DNA of 64,000 nt, from NCBI RefSeq assembly GCF_000300875.1, contig NZ_AMSG01000018.1, forward strand, positions 1 to 64,000. The letters are read 5' to 3'. The stretch comes from Galbibacter marinus (lineage in GTDB: Bacteria > Bacteroidota > Bacteroidia > Flavobacteriales > Flavobacteriaceae). Positions 26,266 to 35,639 of this stretch are shown here, in pieces. Under the pieces are notes generated by a model, which was given only the letters and a program-made list of their open reading frames with translations, had not been told where the DNA came from and did no database searches. A program made the position numbers and the translations under genes. Position 1 is the stretch's first letter; every line of letters begins with the position of its first letter.

Positions 26266-28962
26266 TTAGTTCACCGTATCCTTATCTTTTTTACCTAGAA
26301 GCCCTTGAAGTAGCTTTCCTGCAGTGTTTTTAATTTGATCGTTTTTAGAAGTTTGTACCGTATCACTTGTGGCCGTGGAGGTACTATCAGCGGTTTTACT
26401 TCCCCCTAGAATACCACCTAAGGCTTCTTTTAATTTATCACTTCCTTTACCGATCAGTTTTTGTTTTTGTTGCTCGATAAGTTGTTTGGTAAGTTCACTC
26501 GCCATCGACCCAAGATCCGTTGAGATGGTAGGATTGGTATAGGATCCTCCGATAGTTGCAGTTACTGGCACGGCCATATTTTCTGCATTGGGATCATTTA
26601 GTTGTGCTAAGACCTTAGAGACATCCTCTCCTAAATACTTTGCAGGAACATCAAAGCTCACATTATAGGCCATGGATTTATCAAATCCATGAGATCCTGC
26701 TACTTCCACATCGATGTCTTTCACTTTAAAGGAGAATGGTTTTACATTGACTTTCCCATTATCAAATGTAAGGGACGCCTTTACATCTCTGGTATTTTCC
26801 TCAGTAGCCTTTAAAAAATCAACCTTTTGACTCAAGACACTTAAGAGTTTCCCCTTTTCAGGATCCACTCCACTAATTAGAGCCTCGGCAAGGGCATTAC
26901 CTGAGATCGACAATAAGTTTGGCGTAAAATCCGAATTCAAATTTCCTTTTATATCAAAGGAAGAATTTAAAGTCCCTGTTAGGGCATCGGCAATAGGCGC
27001 TACTGCTTGTAATATCTCCAAGCCTTGGAAGGATTGCGCAATACTAAAGTTATTCATCCCAAGATCCAGATTAAAAGCAGGCACTGCTTCTTTGGTTGAA
27101 ACAGACCCATTTAAAGCCAGCAAACCACCAAATATACTAGAGGTTACATTTTTTAAAGATACAGTCTGATCTCTTATAACCAATGTTCCGGAAACATCCT
27201 TTAATGTCAGGTTATCGTAAATAACATTGTTAGCCTTGGCATTTATAGTTGCATCTAGAAAAGATGGGATTTTGATCTCCTCTTCAGAGCTTTGTCCTGC
27301 GGGTTGCTCTGTTTTAGGAGGGCTTTGCGTCTCTGAGCTAGACTCTGAGGAAGTTTCTTCTTCGCTAGAGGCCATCATAAAATCATTAATAGCAAAGGTG
27401 TTGGAATGTAAATCAAAGTTCCCTTTCAAAGTTTCCTTATTAAACATATATCCCAACAAATTTTCGATGGCTCCTGTAGCAGAAAGGTCGGTTTGTCCAG
27501 TCTTTGCTACAAAACTATTCAGTTTCACGTCCCCAGCAGAAAATGCCAACGCGGCGTTGTCAATGGCTACAGGATTTTTGAGTTCCTCGGAGCTGTACTC
27601 AAATCCTTTTAAGGATAAAGTTCCATTATTTTTAGTATTCTGATATTGACCCTTTTCGATAGAATTCATATCAAAATTGGTGTTTATATTGGCATCTAAA
27701 ATTCCTTTTAGAGGTGCATCCAAATCAAATGGATAAGCCTGGGAAAGATTCGCTAGATTAATTCGCCCCTTTAAGCCTGCATCAACTAGTGGATTATCCA
27801 TGATGTTTTTTATTTGTGCCTGTGCGCTAAAAACATCCTGAGCTATCTGAAAATCCAATTTATTAATAGCAACATAGGTATTTTCTACAATCCCTGTCTC
27901 ATTGGCTATTCTGGCATCTATATTGATATTTTTAACCGCCTCAGGCAGGTCTGGATACTTAAAAGAAGCATTGTCTGAAGCTATTGAAATATCAAAACTT
28001 GGAATATGATCTTGGTCAATGACACCACTTAATTCTCCAACAATACTAAAATCACCTGTGGTTTCTACATTAGATATATCCTTTGAGTATTCCTTTGGAA
28101 TAACGGCTAGGAAATTTTTAAAATCTGTAGAAGGTGTTTTAAAATTAATATCCACTTGCTGGTTATCCTCATTCACTTGTACAAAGCCGTCAAACACCAA
28201 TTCAAGTTGATTAATAATAGCTTTGTTATCTAAAAAGGTGTATTTATTTTGATCTAAATCCACTCCGATCACCGCATCAAGCTTCAGTGGATTTTTATCC
28301 AAATAGTTCACACTGTCCATTTCAAAGGATATAAGGGTGGAGGTCTGGGTGTCTAACTCTGATATGCTAGTGGATAAATCTCCCTTACCTGAATGATTAA
28401 ACTCATCGAGTTCAAAATACATCTTTCCTGGCTGGTCGTAATACGTTATCTTAGAATCTGTAATCTGATAACGCTCCACAGAAAATGAAACGGCCTGATC
28501 GCTTTGCGGAGCTGTTTCGTCTTGCTGATCTTGCGGTTTAGATGGGCCTTTCGCATCTGATTCTTTGGCTATATCGTAGTTTACATTTCCATTTTCATCA
28601 GTTAGAATGTTTACCACCGCCCCGTCAATTTCAAAACTATTGATACTATATGGCTCACCAGCTTTATTGAAGATTTGCATAAAAGGAACGCTTAAATGCG
28701 CTTTATCGGCATATACCAAGGTATCTCCTTCAAAAGGGGCATTGTTAATGATACTCAACTCCTCAATCCCTACTGAAACATTTGGGAAGTTTCTAAGAAA
28801 ACTAATGTTGGCCTCCGCAAATTCAAATTTTGCATTAATATTCTCATTTACCGTTTGTTTCACTATTTTAATGATCTTCCCCTGAAATAAAAATGGGGCG
28901 ATCAGTAATAAAACAACAATCACAGCGATTGTTATAGTGGATATTTTTAGAATCTTTTTCAT
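26266..28962 (-). CDS. AsmA family protein
   Basis: 898 residues. One N-terminal membrane helix (about 7-28), then a long periplasmic region beginning 'NINAKFEFAEANISFLRNFPNVSVGIEELS', typical of the AsmA/DUF748 group related to bridge-type lipid transporters (AsmA, TamB). A low-complexity Ser/Glu/Gln stretch around 530-560 splits it, and 'LLSISGNALAEALISGV' and 'NVKPFSFKVKDIDVEVAG' are the C-terminal AsmA-like block. A Lys/Gly-rich tail ends it. Its role in outer membrane lipid balance is inferred from the family. It stands alone, with a strong terminator after it. Confidence 0.9.
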   Translation of the reverse strand: MKKILKISTITIAVIVVLLLIAPFLFQGKIIKIVKQTVNENINAKFEFAEANISFLRNFPNVSVGIEELSIINNAPFEGDTLVYADKAHLSVPFMQIFNKAGEPYSINSFEIDGAVVNILTDENGNVNYDIAKESDAKGPSKPQDQQDETAPQSDQAVSFSVERYQITDSKITYYDQPGKMYFELDEFNHSGKGDLSTSISELDTQTSTLISFEMDSVNYLDKNPLKLDAVIGVDLDQNKYTFLDNKAIINQLELVFDGFVQVNEDNQQVDINFKTPSTDFKNFLAVIPKEYSKDISNVETTGDFSIVGELSGVIDQDHIPSFDISIASDNASFKYPDLPEAVKNINIDARIANETGIVENTYVAINKLDFQIAQDVFSAQAQIKNIMDNPLVDAGLKGRINLANLSQAYPFDLDAPLKGILDANINTNFDMNSIEKGQYQNTKNNGTLSLKGFEYSSEELKNPVAIDNAALAFSAGDVKLNSFVAKTGQTDLSATGAIENLLGYMFNKETLKGNFDLHSNTFAINDFMMASSEEETSSESSSETQSPPKTEQPAGQSSEEEIKIPSFLDATINAKANNVIYDNLTLKDVSGTLVIRDQTVSLKNVTSSIFGGLLALNGSVSTKEAVPAFNLDLGMNNFSIAQSFQGLEILQAVAPIADALTGTLNSSFDIKGNLNSDFTPNLLSISGNALAEALISGVDPEKGKLLSVLSQKVDFLKATEENTRDVKASLTFDNGKVNVKPFSFKVKDIDVEVAGSHGFDKSMAYNVSFDVPAKYLGEDVSKVLAQLNDPNAENMAVPVTATIGGSYTNPTISTDLGSMASELTKQLIEQQKQKLIGKGSDKLKEALGGILGGSKTADSTSTATSDTVQTSKNDQIKNTAGKLLQGLLGKKDKDTVN

Positions 28963-29410
28963 TTGTAACTTTTTTGGGGATTCGTTTCAGTTTACACAAA
29001 TTTGCAGCATTTCCCCTACAATGCCTTAGAATTTAATAAAAATTTAATGTTTCGTCTTATATACGAATAGAATACGGCTATAGATTAGCTTGTAACTGGA
29101 ATAATCCATAACCCTGAGTTTACAAATTCAATCTAACCTCTCTCCTACCAACTTCCAGTAAATAACAGCTAAGGATATCACACAATATTTTGCCCTGTTT
29201 CTCCTTAAGATACCCTTGCTATTAATATGATTTATCGTAGGATACGAGCTTATGAACAATAAGGGGTTTTAACTGTTAATATCGTTATTAACCAAAGAGG
29301 CTACTGGATTGTTAATTAGTAATTTATTAAAAAGGACAATTTTATCTTATTATTTATAAATTTGTGAAACACCAATAAATAATAATGGCAAATCAATAGT
29401 TAAAAGTCCA
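28963..29410. other. Intergenic region between divergent AsmA and nrdD genes
   Basis: 448 bases, AT-rich, with no open frame worth calling. It holds the nrdD promoter at its right end (box at 29357-29364). I searched it by eye for the TGA-N6-TCA palindrome found before ccoI, ccoS and hemN and did not find one. Confidence 0.45.
29357..29364 (+). promoter_or_regulatory. -7 promoter box of the nrdD operon
   Basis: TAAATTTG matches TAnnTTTG and would start a transcript near 29369, 42 bases before the nrdD ATG. No good -33 box or known operator was recognised upstream. Confidence 0.5.
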
Positions 29411-31525
29411 ATGAAAAACGTAGTTGTTAAAAGGTCAGGTGCCTATGTGCCTTTGGAAGGTTATAAAATACTCATCGCTTTGGATAAAGCCTTTAGTAGC
29501 GTTCAACAGACCACCGATACGAAGGTCTATAATCGACTTATGCGTAAAATAGAGCAAAAAACCGTACTATCGGTGGAAGATATTCAGGATTCCATTGAAA
29601 GAGAACTTTTTGATGCTGGATATTTTGAAGTTTTGCGTTCTTTTACCCTGTACCGTTACACTCGTAAAATGCAACGAGAAAACAGTGCTGGTTTTAATCC
29701 CTTCACCACCTATGTGGACAGCACTCAGTCAGTAGCTGAATATATCGAACAAACCGATTGGAGAATTAACGCCAATGCAAACACCTCCTACTCCAACGCA
29801 GGACTTGTCAACAATGCTGCGGGGAAATTAATCGCCAATTATTGGCTGGACCAAGTTTATTCCAAAATAGAAGGCCAGGCACACCGTTGTGGAGATTTAC
29901 ATATACATGATCTGGATTGTTTGACAGGTTATTGTGCTGGATGGAGCTTAAGGGTACTGCTTGATGAGGGTTTTAATGGTGTACGGGGTCGCGTGGAAAG
30001 TCGTCCTCCAAATCACCTTAGGGAGGCGCTGGGGCAAATGGCTAACTTTCTAGGAATTCTACAAAGTGAATGGGCAGGAGCTCAGGCATTTAGTTCCTTT
30101 GACACTTATTTAGCTCCCTATGTTTTTAAAGATCAACTTTGCTTCGAAGAAATATTAAAGGCGGTGCGTAGCTTTGTCTACAACCTCAACGTTCCGGCAC
30201 GTTGGGGTCAATCACCCTTTACTAACATTACTTTGGATTGGGTGGTTCCTGAGGATTTAAAAACGCAAATTCCTACCCGCCAAGGCAAACACTTGTTTGA
30301 AGGGGTAGATAATCAAATATTATTGGAACTAGCTAAGGAAAGAGGCGCAGAGGATCTTTCTGAGTTAAGGTATGAACATTTTAGCCACGAAATGCAATTG
30401 ATAAATAGAGCCTATTACCAAGTCATGACTGAGGGAGATGCCTCTGGGCAGCCATTTACCTTCCCTATTCCAACAGTGAATATTACAGAAGACTTTGATT
30501 GGCATGGTCCTAACACAGATATTTTGTTTGAAAATACCGCAAAAATAGGCTCGTCTTACTTTCAAAATTTTATAGGAAGTCAGTATGTGTTAAACGATAA
30601 AGGAGAGCGTGTTCCTAATCCAAACGCCTATGCTCCTAATGCCGTAAGAAGCATGTGTTGTAGACTTCAACTGGACCTTCGTGAACTTTTAAAGCGCGGA
30701 AATGGTCTTTTTGGAAGCGCCGAAATGACAGGTAGTCTTGGTGTAGTAACTCTTAATATGGCTAGGTTAGGTTTTTTATACCCTGGTAAGAAACAAGCAT
30801 TATTTCAGGCCATGGATCATTTATTGGATTTAGCCAAGTCAACACTGGAGAAAAAACGGGTATTTGTCCAACAGATGTTTGATCGGGGCTTATATCCTTA
30901 TACGCGTCGTTATTTGACTCATTTTAGAAATCATTTTTCCACCATTGGCGTCAATGGGATGAATGAAATGGTGAGAAACTTCACAAAGGATCGTCACGAT
31001 TTAACCGATCACTTTGGACATGAAATGGCCCTAGAGATCCTCGATCATATACGTAAGCGTTTACAAACATTTCAAAAAGAGACTGGGAATTTGTACAATC
31101 TTGAAGCCACCCCGGCTGAAGGTACAACCTATAGATTTGCAAAGGAAGATTTAAAACGATATCCAAATATTATACAGGCGGGGACACCCGAAAATCCGTA
31201 TTACACCAATAGCTCACAATTGCCTGTAGATTATACCGAGGATCCTTTTGAAGCTTTACTAATGCAGGATGAATTACAATGTAAGTATACAGGGGGAACG
31301 GTGCTTCATTTGTACATGAATGAAAAAATCAGTTCTCTGGAGTCTTGCCGTGAGTTTGTAAAAACTGTTCTGACAAAATTTAAACTCCCTTACATCACTC
31401 TCACCCCTGTTTTTAGTATATGTCCAGTACATGGGTATCTAAATGGAGAACATGAATATTGTCCGCAGTGTGATCAGGTACTTTTGGATAAAATGGAGTC
31501 GGAATTGGAAGTATTGACAAAATAA
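29411..31525 (+). CDS. nrdD: Anaerobic (class III) ribonucleotide reductase, catalytic chain lacking the glycyl radical domain
   Basis: 704 residues. An N-terminal ATP-cone (about 3-90) is followed by the ten-stranded NrdD barrel. Seen motifs are 'HRCGDLHIHDLDCLTGYCAGW', a double cysteine Cys416-Cys417 in 'RSMCCRLQLD' (one of them probably the thiyl radical site), and a zinc motif with Cys671, Cys684 and Cys687 (CPVHGY ... CPQCD). In other NrdD proteins the glycyl radical domain follows directly. Here the chain stops 17 residues after the last zinc cysteine, and that domain is a separate ORF at 31607-31768. The enzyme makes deoxynucleotides without oxygen. Confidence 0.93.
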   Translation: MKNVVVKRSGAYVPLEGYKILIALDKAFSSVQQTTDTKVYNRLMRKIEQKTVLSVEDIQDSIERELFDAGYFEVLRSFTLYRYTRKMQRENSAGFNPFTTYVDSTQSVAEYIEQTDWRINANANTSYSNAGLVNNAAGKLIANYWLDQVYSKIEGQAHRCGDLHIHDLDCLTGYCAGWSLRVLLDEGFNGVRGRVESRPPNHLREALGQMANFLGILQSEWAGAQAFSSFDTYLAPYVFKDQLCFEEILKAVRSFVYNLNVPARWGQSPFTNITLDWVVPEDLKTQIPTRQGKHLFEGVDNQILLELAKERGAEDLSELRYEHFSHEMQLINRAYYQVMTEGDASGQPFTFPIPTVNITEDFDWHGPNTDILFENTAKIGSSYFQNFIGSQYVLNDKGERVPNPNAYAPNAVRSMCCRLQLDLRELLKRGNGLFGSAEMTGSLGVVTLNMARLGFLYPGKKQALFQAMDHLLDLAKSTLEKKRVFVQQMFDRGLYPYTRRYLTHFRNHFSTIGVNGMNEMVRNFTKDRHDLTDHFGHEMALEILDHIRKRLQTFQKETGNLYNLEATPAEGTTYRFAKEDLKRYPNIIQAGTPENPYYTNSSQLPVDYTEDPFEALLMQDELQCKYTGGTVLHLYMNEKISSLESCREFVKTVLTKFKLPYITLTPVFSICPVHGYLNGEHEYCPQCDQVLLDKMESELEVLTK

Positions 31526-31572
31526 GAGATAAGGCATCTTCTATGGAATTTCGAAAACTAGATATACTAACT

Positions 31573-31590
31573 GTCTGAGAGGAATCAGAC
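31573..31590 (+). other. Small stem-loop between nrdD core and glycyl radical ORF
   Basis: GTCTGA pairs with TCAGAC around the loop GAGGAA. A six-pair stem without a following T-run is unlikely to be a terminator. It lies in the 81-base spacer within the operon and could affect mRNA processing or the relative yield of the two chains. Confidence 0.35.
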
Positions 31591-31606
31591 CTTAAATTTT
31601 AAAATA

Positions 31607-31768
31607 ATGAAAACAGTCCTACAAAAAGATTTAAGCTCCTTAAATGAATTACGAACCAAGTGTTTGGTATATACCAGAGTAATGGGATACCACAGACCTG
31701 TTGAAAGTTTTAATATCGGAAAAAAAGGTGAACACAAGCAACGTAAACATTTTAGAGAGAACTGCTAA
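31607..31768 (+). CDS. Separate glycyl radical domain of anaerobic ribonucleotide reductase
   Basis: A 53-residue ORF with its own ATG. Residues 16-49 match the C-terminal domain that normally ends NrdD: 'RTKCLVYTRVMGYHRPVES', then 'FNIGKKGEHKQRKHF'. Gly27 in RVMGYHRP is the expected glycyl radical residue. Residues 1-15 are unlike the family and may form the new N-terminus. It lies 81 bases after the stop of the catalytic chain and overlaps nrdG in another frame. The 81-base spacer does not simply read through, so a single sequencing error cannot explain the split. By analogy to the YfiD/GrcA spare part of pyruvate formate-lyase, it should dock on the 704-residue chain and be activated by NrdG. 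Confidence 0.85.
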   Translation: MKTVLQKDLSSLNELRTKCLVYTRVMGYHRPVESFNIGKKGEHKQRKHFRENC

Positions 31769-32438
31769 AAGCATTTACTCAATTACCCCCTTTACCCTAC
31801 TTGATTTCCCAGGGCATCCAGCCTGCATTTTTTGGTTTAGCGGTTGTAACATGAGGTGTTCATATTGTTATAACCCTGATATCGTTTTAGGCAAAGGTAC
31901 CCTTAGGTATAAAGATGCCCTGGGATTTCTAAAAACTCGAATTGATTTGTTAAATGGGGTGGTGATGAGTGGTGGTGAATGCACCTTACACACTCATTTT
32001 ATAGAATTTGTTACTTCGGTAAGAAAGTTGGGCTTTTTAGTTAAAGTGGATACCAATGGCAGTAAGACAGAAGTGCTTGATTCTTTGCTTAGCGATAAAT
32101 TAATAGATTATGTGGCCTTGGATTTTAAGGCCATGCCTGATAAAGAAATCGCTATAACTGGTGGAAGGTTTTTTAAGGAATTCTCTGCTACTTTAGAGCT
32201 TTTGCTCTTAAATGATATACCATTCGAGGTTCGAACTACTGTACACCAGAGTCTTCTCACCTCAGCTGATATCATAACGATGAGTGAATTTTTAAATCAA
32301 AAACTGTATAAGGGAGTGTATTACTTGCAAAATTTTAAAAGTGGCGTTCCTACCTTGGGAAATATCAAATCAAATAGAGCTTCCATAGACCTTATGGCCT
32401 TAGAAAGCTCTAAGATTCCTATTGTGATTAGAAACTAA
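31728..32438 (+). CDS. nrdG: Anaerobic ribonucleotide reductase activating protein (radical SAM)
   Basis: About 236 residues. Radical SAM motif CNMRCSYC (CX3CX2C) soon after 'TPFTLLDFPGHPACIFWFSG', then 'VVMSGGECTLH' and 'VKVDTNGSK', matching NrdG and other glycyl-radical activases. It makes the glycyl radical, here presumably on the 53-residue partner. There is no ATG before the conserved region. GTG 31728 and TTG 31701 are the in-frame candidates, and both overlap the glycyl ORF (by 41 or 68 bases), so coupled translation is likely. The partner gene directly upstream makes NrdG the best of the activase names. Confidence 0.88.
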   Translation: MNTSNVNILERTAKSIYSITPFTLLDFPGHPACIFWFSGCNMRCSYCYNPDIVLGKGTLRYKDALGFLKTRIDLLNGVVMSGGECTLHTHFIEFVTSVRKLGFLVKVDTNGSKTEVLDSLLSDKLIDYVALDFKAMPDKEIAITGGRFFKEFSATLELLLLNDIPFEVRTTVHQSLLTSADIITMSEFLNQKLYKGVYYLQNFKSGVPTLGNIKSNRASIDLMALESSKIPIVIRN

Positions 32439-32471
32439 ATTTTTAGATCGAAAATAAATTGGGTTACCTCA

Positions 32472-34235
32472 TTAATGTATGGTGATCTCAAAAGGCAATC
32501 TTGCTTGTACGCCTTTTTTGGTACCAACTGCTTTTAATTGCTGCATTACCTTATAAAATTCTTCTCCCAGTTCTTCTTTTAACAGTTCTTCCTTGGTTTG
32601 TGCAAAGCCAAAACCAGACAACCCTCTGAGGAGTTCCTCAATTGAGGTCTCATATACCGGGTAGTTTTCAATGCTATAGGTGCTAATACCAGTGGAACTA
32701 ACGGCGTACTGAATCGCATCGTCAAGACCGCCTATCTCGTCTACCAAACCTTTCTCTAAAGCTTGTTCACCTGTCCAAACTCGGCCTTGAGCTACTGCAT
32801 CCACCTCTGAGATAGACATAGATCTACCTTGAGCTACTTTTTTTAAGAATGTTTGATAAAAGTCCTCAATACCCGTTTTCATATAGTCTTTGAAGTCTTC
32901 CGATGCTGGCTCAAAAACGCTATAAGCAGTAGAGTTTTTATTGGTATTGACTTGTTCGGCATTAATTCCCCAATTTTCCGCCAAATTACTCACATTTGGT
33001 ATGGTAGCAAAGACCCCTATTGATCCCGTTATAGTACTTGGTTCAGCAAATATTTTATCACCAGCAACAGCCATATAATATCCTCCAGATGCTGCCAAAT
33101 CTCCCATTGATATGATCACTGGTTTTATTTCTTTTGTCACTTGGATTTCTCTCCAAATAATATCTGAGGTGATGGCCATTCCACCAGGTGAATTAATTCG
33201 GAGTACGATGGCTTTAATGCGCTCATCTTCTCTAGCTTTTTTAAGGGACTTAAACATGATGTCTTGTCCGATGTAATTGTCATTTCCTTTTCCATAGCCT
33301 ATCTCCCCTTGAGCATAGATTATGGCGATTCTATCATTCTCCTTCTTTTTTAATATTTTGGAGGCATACTCTGCGTAATCCAAAATATTAATATGGTCTA
33401 AATCTTGGTCTGAAGAAAGCCCTAATTGCTGCTTAATTGAACTTATATATTGATCCATATAGGCAAGACCATCGACAAAATTATTTTCAAGTGCAAGCTC
33501 TGGGGTTCTAGTGGCCAAATTATCCGCATAGGTATTGAGCTCTTGTTTTGTCATAGATCTACTTTCTCCGATGTCCTCTAAGTATGTATCCCATACAGAG
33601 AGTAGCAATTCTGAAATTTGTTGTCTGTTTTCAGGACTCATGGTGTTGGACAGAAAGGGCTCAACAGCGCTTTTGTATTTCCCGTGTCTTATCACCTCCA
33701 TTTTTATTCCTGAATTTTCTTGAAGTTCTTTAAAAAACAATACTTCAGAGGAAAGTCCACGAAAATCTAATGTTCCAGTAGGGTTTAAAAATACAGAATC
33801 TGCAACAGAGGCTAAATAATAATCTTTTTGCATGTACATATCACCATAGGCATAAACAAACTTCCCAGATTCTTTAAACTCTAATATAGCATCTCTGATC
33901 GATTTTGTGGTAGCTGCACCCGTGGTTAGAAAAGAACTGTGAATACTAATTCCTTTTATTTTATGATCTTCAGCTGCATTTTTTATGGCAAATAAAACAT
34001 TATTCACCCCATTGTACTCCTCAAACTGATAGTCCAAATCCGTAAACTTGTATTTACCTCCGTAGTCCTTTAGTGGCTGATCGAAGGCAATCTCTAGTAT
34101 GGAATTGTCTTTTACAATAATTGGTTGTTCAGCACTTCCAGCTATGGTAGCGATTATAAGGAAAAACATAAATGCAATTCCAAAAGCAATTAGGGTCCCT
34201 AAAATTGCTGCTAATAAATTTCTTAAAAACTTCAT
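32472..34235 (-). CDS. sppA: Signal peptide peptidase SppA, 67-kDa type
   Basis: About 587 residues from ATG 34235 (MKFLRNLL), with one N-terminal membrane helix (8-30) and two tandem ClpP-like S49 domains, the long E. coli-like form. The general-base Lys is expected in 'RHGKYKSAVEP' of the first domain and the nucleophile Ser in 'GDLAASGGYYMA' of the second. It digests leftover signal peptides in the membrane. A longer reading from 34286 is rejected because the promoter at 34257-34287 lies inside it. It is convergent with nrdG. Confidence 0.94.
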   Translation of the reverse strand: MKFLRNLLAAILGTLIAFGIAFMFFLIIATIAGSAEQPIIVKDNSILEIAFDQPLKDYGGKYKFTDLDYQFEEYNGVNNVLFAIKNAAEDHKIKGISIHSSFLTTGAATTKSIRDAILEFKESGKFVYAYGDMYMQKDYYLASVADSVFLNPTGTLDFRGLSSEVLFFKELQENSGIKMEVIRHGKYKSAVEPFLSNTMSPENRQQISELLLSVWDTYLEDIGESRSMTKQELNTYADNLATRTPELALENNFVDGLAYMDQYISSIKQQLGLSSDQDLDHINILDYAEYASKILKKKENDRIAIIYAQGEIGYGKGNDNYIGQDIMFKSLKKAREDERIKAIVLRINSPGGMAITSDIIWREIQVTKEIKPVIISMGDLAASGGYYMAVAGDKIFAEPSTITGSIGVFATIPNVSNLAENWGINAEQVNTNKNSTAYSVFEPASEDFKDYMKTGIEDFYQTFLKKVAQGRSMSISEVDAVAQGRVWTGEQALEKGLVDEIGGLDDAIQYAVSSTGISTYSIENYPVYETSIEELLRGLSGFGFAQTKEELLKEELGEEFYKVMQQLKAVGTKKGVQARLPFEITIH

Positions 34236-34256
34236 ATTTTTTTTCTCAATGATAGT

Positions 34257-34287
34257 CAAAGATAATTGCCTACACCCAAAAAACAAA
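34257..34287 (-). promoter_or_regulatory. Promoter of sppA
   Basis: On the minus strand the -33 box TTTG (34287-34284) is separated by 19 bases from the -7 box TATCTTTG (34264-34257). This is a full match to the Bacteroidota promoter. The start would be near 34252, 17 bases before the ATG at 34235. Confidence 0.65.
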
Positions 34288-34382
34288 CAATTCTATCACA
34301 TTAAATGGTTATAGAATTAAGCGATTGTTTATAATTTTTTTTCAAAGCACCATTTTTAATGACCCTTCTTTTGTTTCTTTGC

Positions 34383-35519
34383 ATGGTGGAACATTTAATC
34401 AAACGCGCATATCTGTCAGTAGGAAGTAATTTAGGAGATCGCCAAGCAAATTTGCAAACAGCCATCGAACTTCTAAATGAAAAAGCAGGAAATATTGTCT
34501 GCTGCTCTTCTGTTTACCAAACTCCTGCTTGGGGTTTTAAAAGTGATGATTTCTATAATATCTGTTTAGGTATAGATACGCCCTTCACTCCCAAAGAATT
34601 ACTGGATTGTATGCTGAGTATTGAAGCCACTCTGGGTAGAACACGTGATCCCAATGCTGAACATTATGCAGCACGAACCATAGATTTAGACATCCTATTC
34701 TATCACGATTACATCATTGAAGATGAACAATTAATAGTTCCTCACCCTTCAATGCAGCTTAGGCGATTTGTATTGGAACCCTTAGCTCAGATTATACCAG
34801 GTAAAATACATCCTGTTTTAAATAAAACTGTAAGTGAATTATTGGAGCAGTGCGAAGATCAAAGTGGGATTGAAAAAACGGACCTTCAACTCCAATTCCA
34901 AAAAAACAATTTCTCAAAATTTAGATTTATTGCCATTGAAGGTAACATTGGTGCCGGCAAAACTACCTTGGCTACAAAAATTGCCGAGGATTTTAACGGA
35001 CAGCTTATTTTAGAACGTTTTGCGGATAACCCTTTCCTTCCCAAATTCTATGAGGATCAAAATCGTTATGCTTTTACTTTGGAGATGTCTTTTTTAGCGG
35101 ATCGTTACCAGCAATTTACAAGCGATACCTCTAAGCCGAACTTGTTCAACAATTTCATGATTAGTGACTACGACATCTTTAAATCCTTGATTTTTGCTAA
35201 TGTCACCTTGCAAAAGGAAGAGTTTGACTTATACCGTAAGCTCTTTAACATCATGTATAAAGAAGTAGTTAAGCCAGATATCTACGTGTATTTATTTCAA
35301 AGTCATGAGCGCCTTTTAGAAAATATTAAAAAGCGTGGTCGTGAGTATGAACAACAAATAGATCCTAGTTATTTAAAAAGTATAAACTCTGCCTACTTAC
35401 AGTTTATAAAATCTCATCCAGAAATAAACCCTATCATCATAGATGTCACGGAGTTAGATTTTGTGGAACACCAGAGAGACTATCAGTTTATCATCGATAA
35501 AATCCACCAAAACGGTTAA
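34383..35519 (+). CDS. folK: Fusion of FolK pyrophosphokinase and deoxynucleoside kinase
   Basis: About 378 residues from ATG 34383 (MVEHLIKRAYLSVGSN). Residues 1 to about 160 are 2-amino-4-hydroxy-6-hydroxymethyldihydropteridine pyrophosphokinase (folate synthesis), with 'SVGSNLGDR' and 'ARTIDLDILFY'. Residues from about 180 to the end are a deoxynucleoside kinase: P-loop 'GNIGAGKTTLA', 'DRYQQF' and the lid 'KKRGREYEQ'. The two activities are unrelated except through thymidylate and DNA precursor supply. I recall such fusions in Bacteroidota. It stands alone and has a strong terminator. Confidence 0.93.
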   Translation: MVEHLIKRAYLSVGSNLGDRQANLQTAIELLNEKAGNIVCCSSVYQTPAWGFKSDDFYNICLGIDTPFTPKELLDCMLSIEATLGRTRDPNAEHYAARTIDLDILFYHDYIIEDEQLIVPHPSMQLRRFVLEPLAQIIPGKIHPVLNKTVSELLEQCEDQSGIEKTDLQLQFQKNNFSKFRFIAIEGNIGAGKTTLATKIAEDFNGQLILERFADNPFLPKFYEDQNRYAFTLEMSFLADRYQQFTSDTSKPNLFNNFMISDYDIFKSLIFANVTLQKEEFDLYRKLFNIMYKEVVKPDIYVYLFQSHERLLENIKKRGREYEQQIDPSYLKSINSAYLQFIKSHPEINPIIIDVTELDFVEHQRDYQFIIDKIHQNG

Positions 35520-35639
35520 GACCTCTTGGACATTTTTAGAATTTTTTAAGAAATATTTTGGTTTATTGCTTATTCTTCACTTAATTCGTGGGGCAATTTT
35601 ATAGTAGGAAACTAGCTAACTTTACTTAATATATTTCTT

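Noticed and set aside
27227-27643. 138-codon plus-strand frame opposite the AsmA gene
   Set aside because: Low-complexity mirror of the Ser/Glu-rich AsmA region, with no domain or promoter.
29335-29346. GACAATTTTATC upstream of nrdD as an Fnr-like site
   Set aside because: The half-sites are two bases further apart than in the other three sites, and the distance to the -7 box is wrong.
31526-31606. Frameshift or sequencing error joining NrdD core and glycyl ORF
   Set aside because: The spacer of 81 bases contains several stops and does not read as NrdD in any frame, and the small ORF has its own ATG, so a single error cannot join them.
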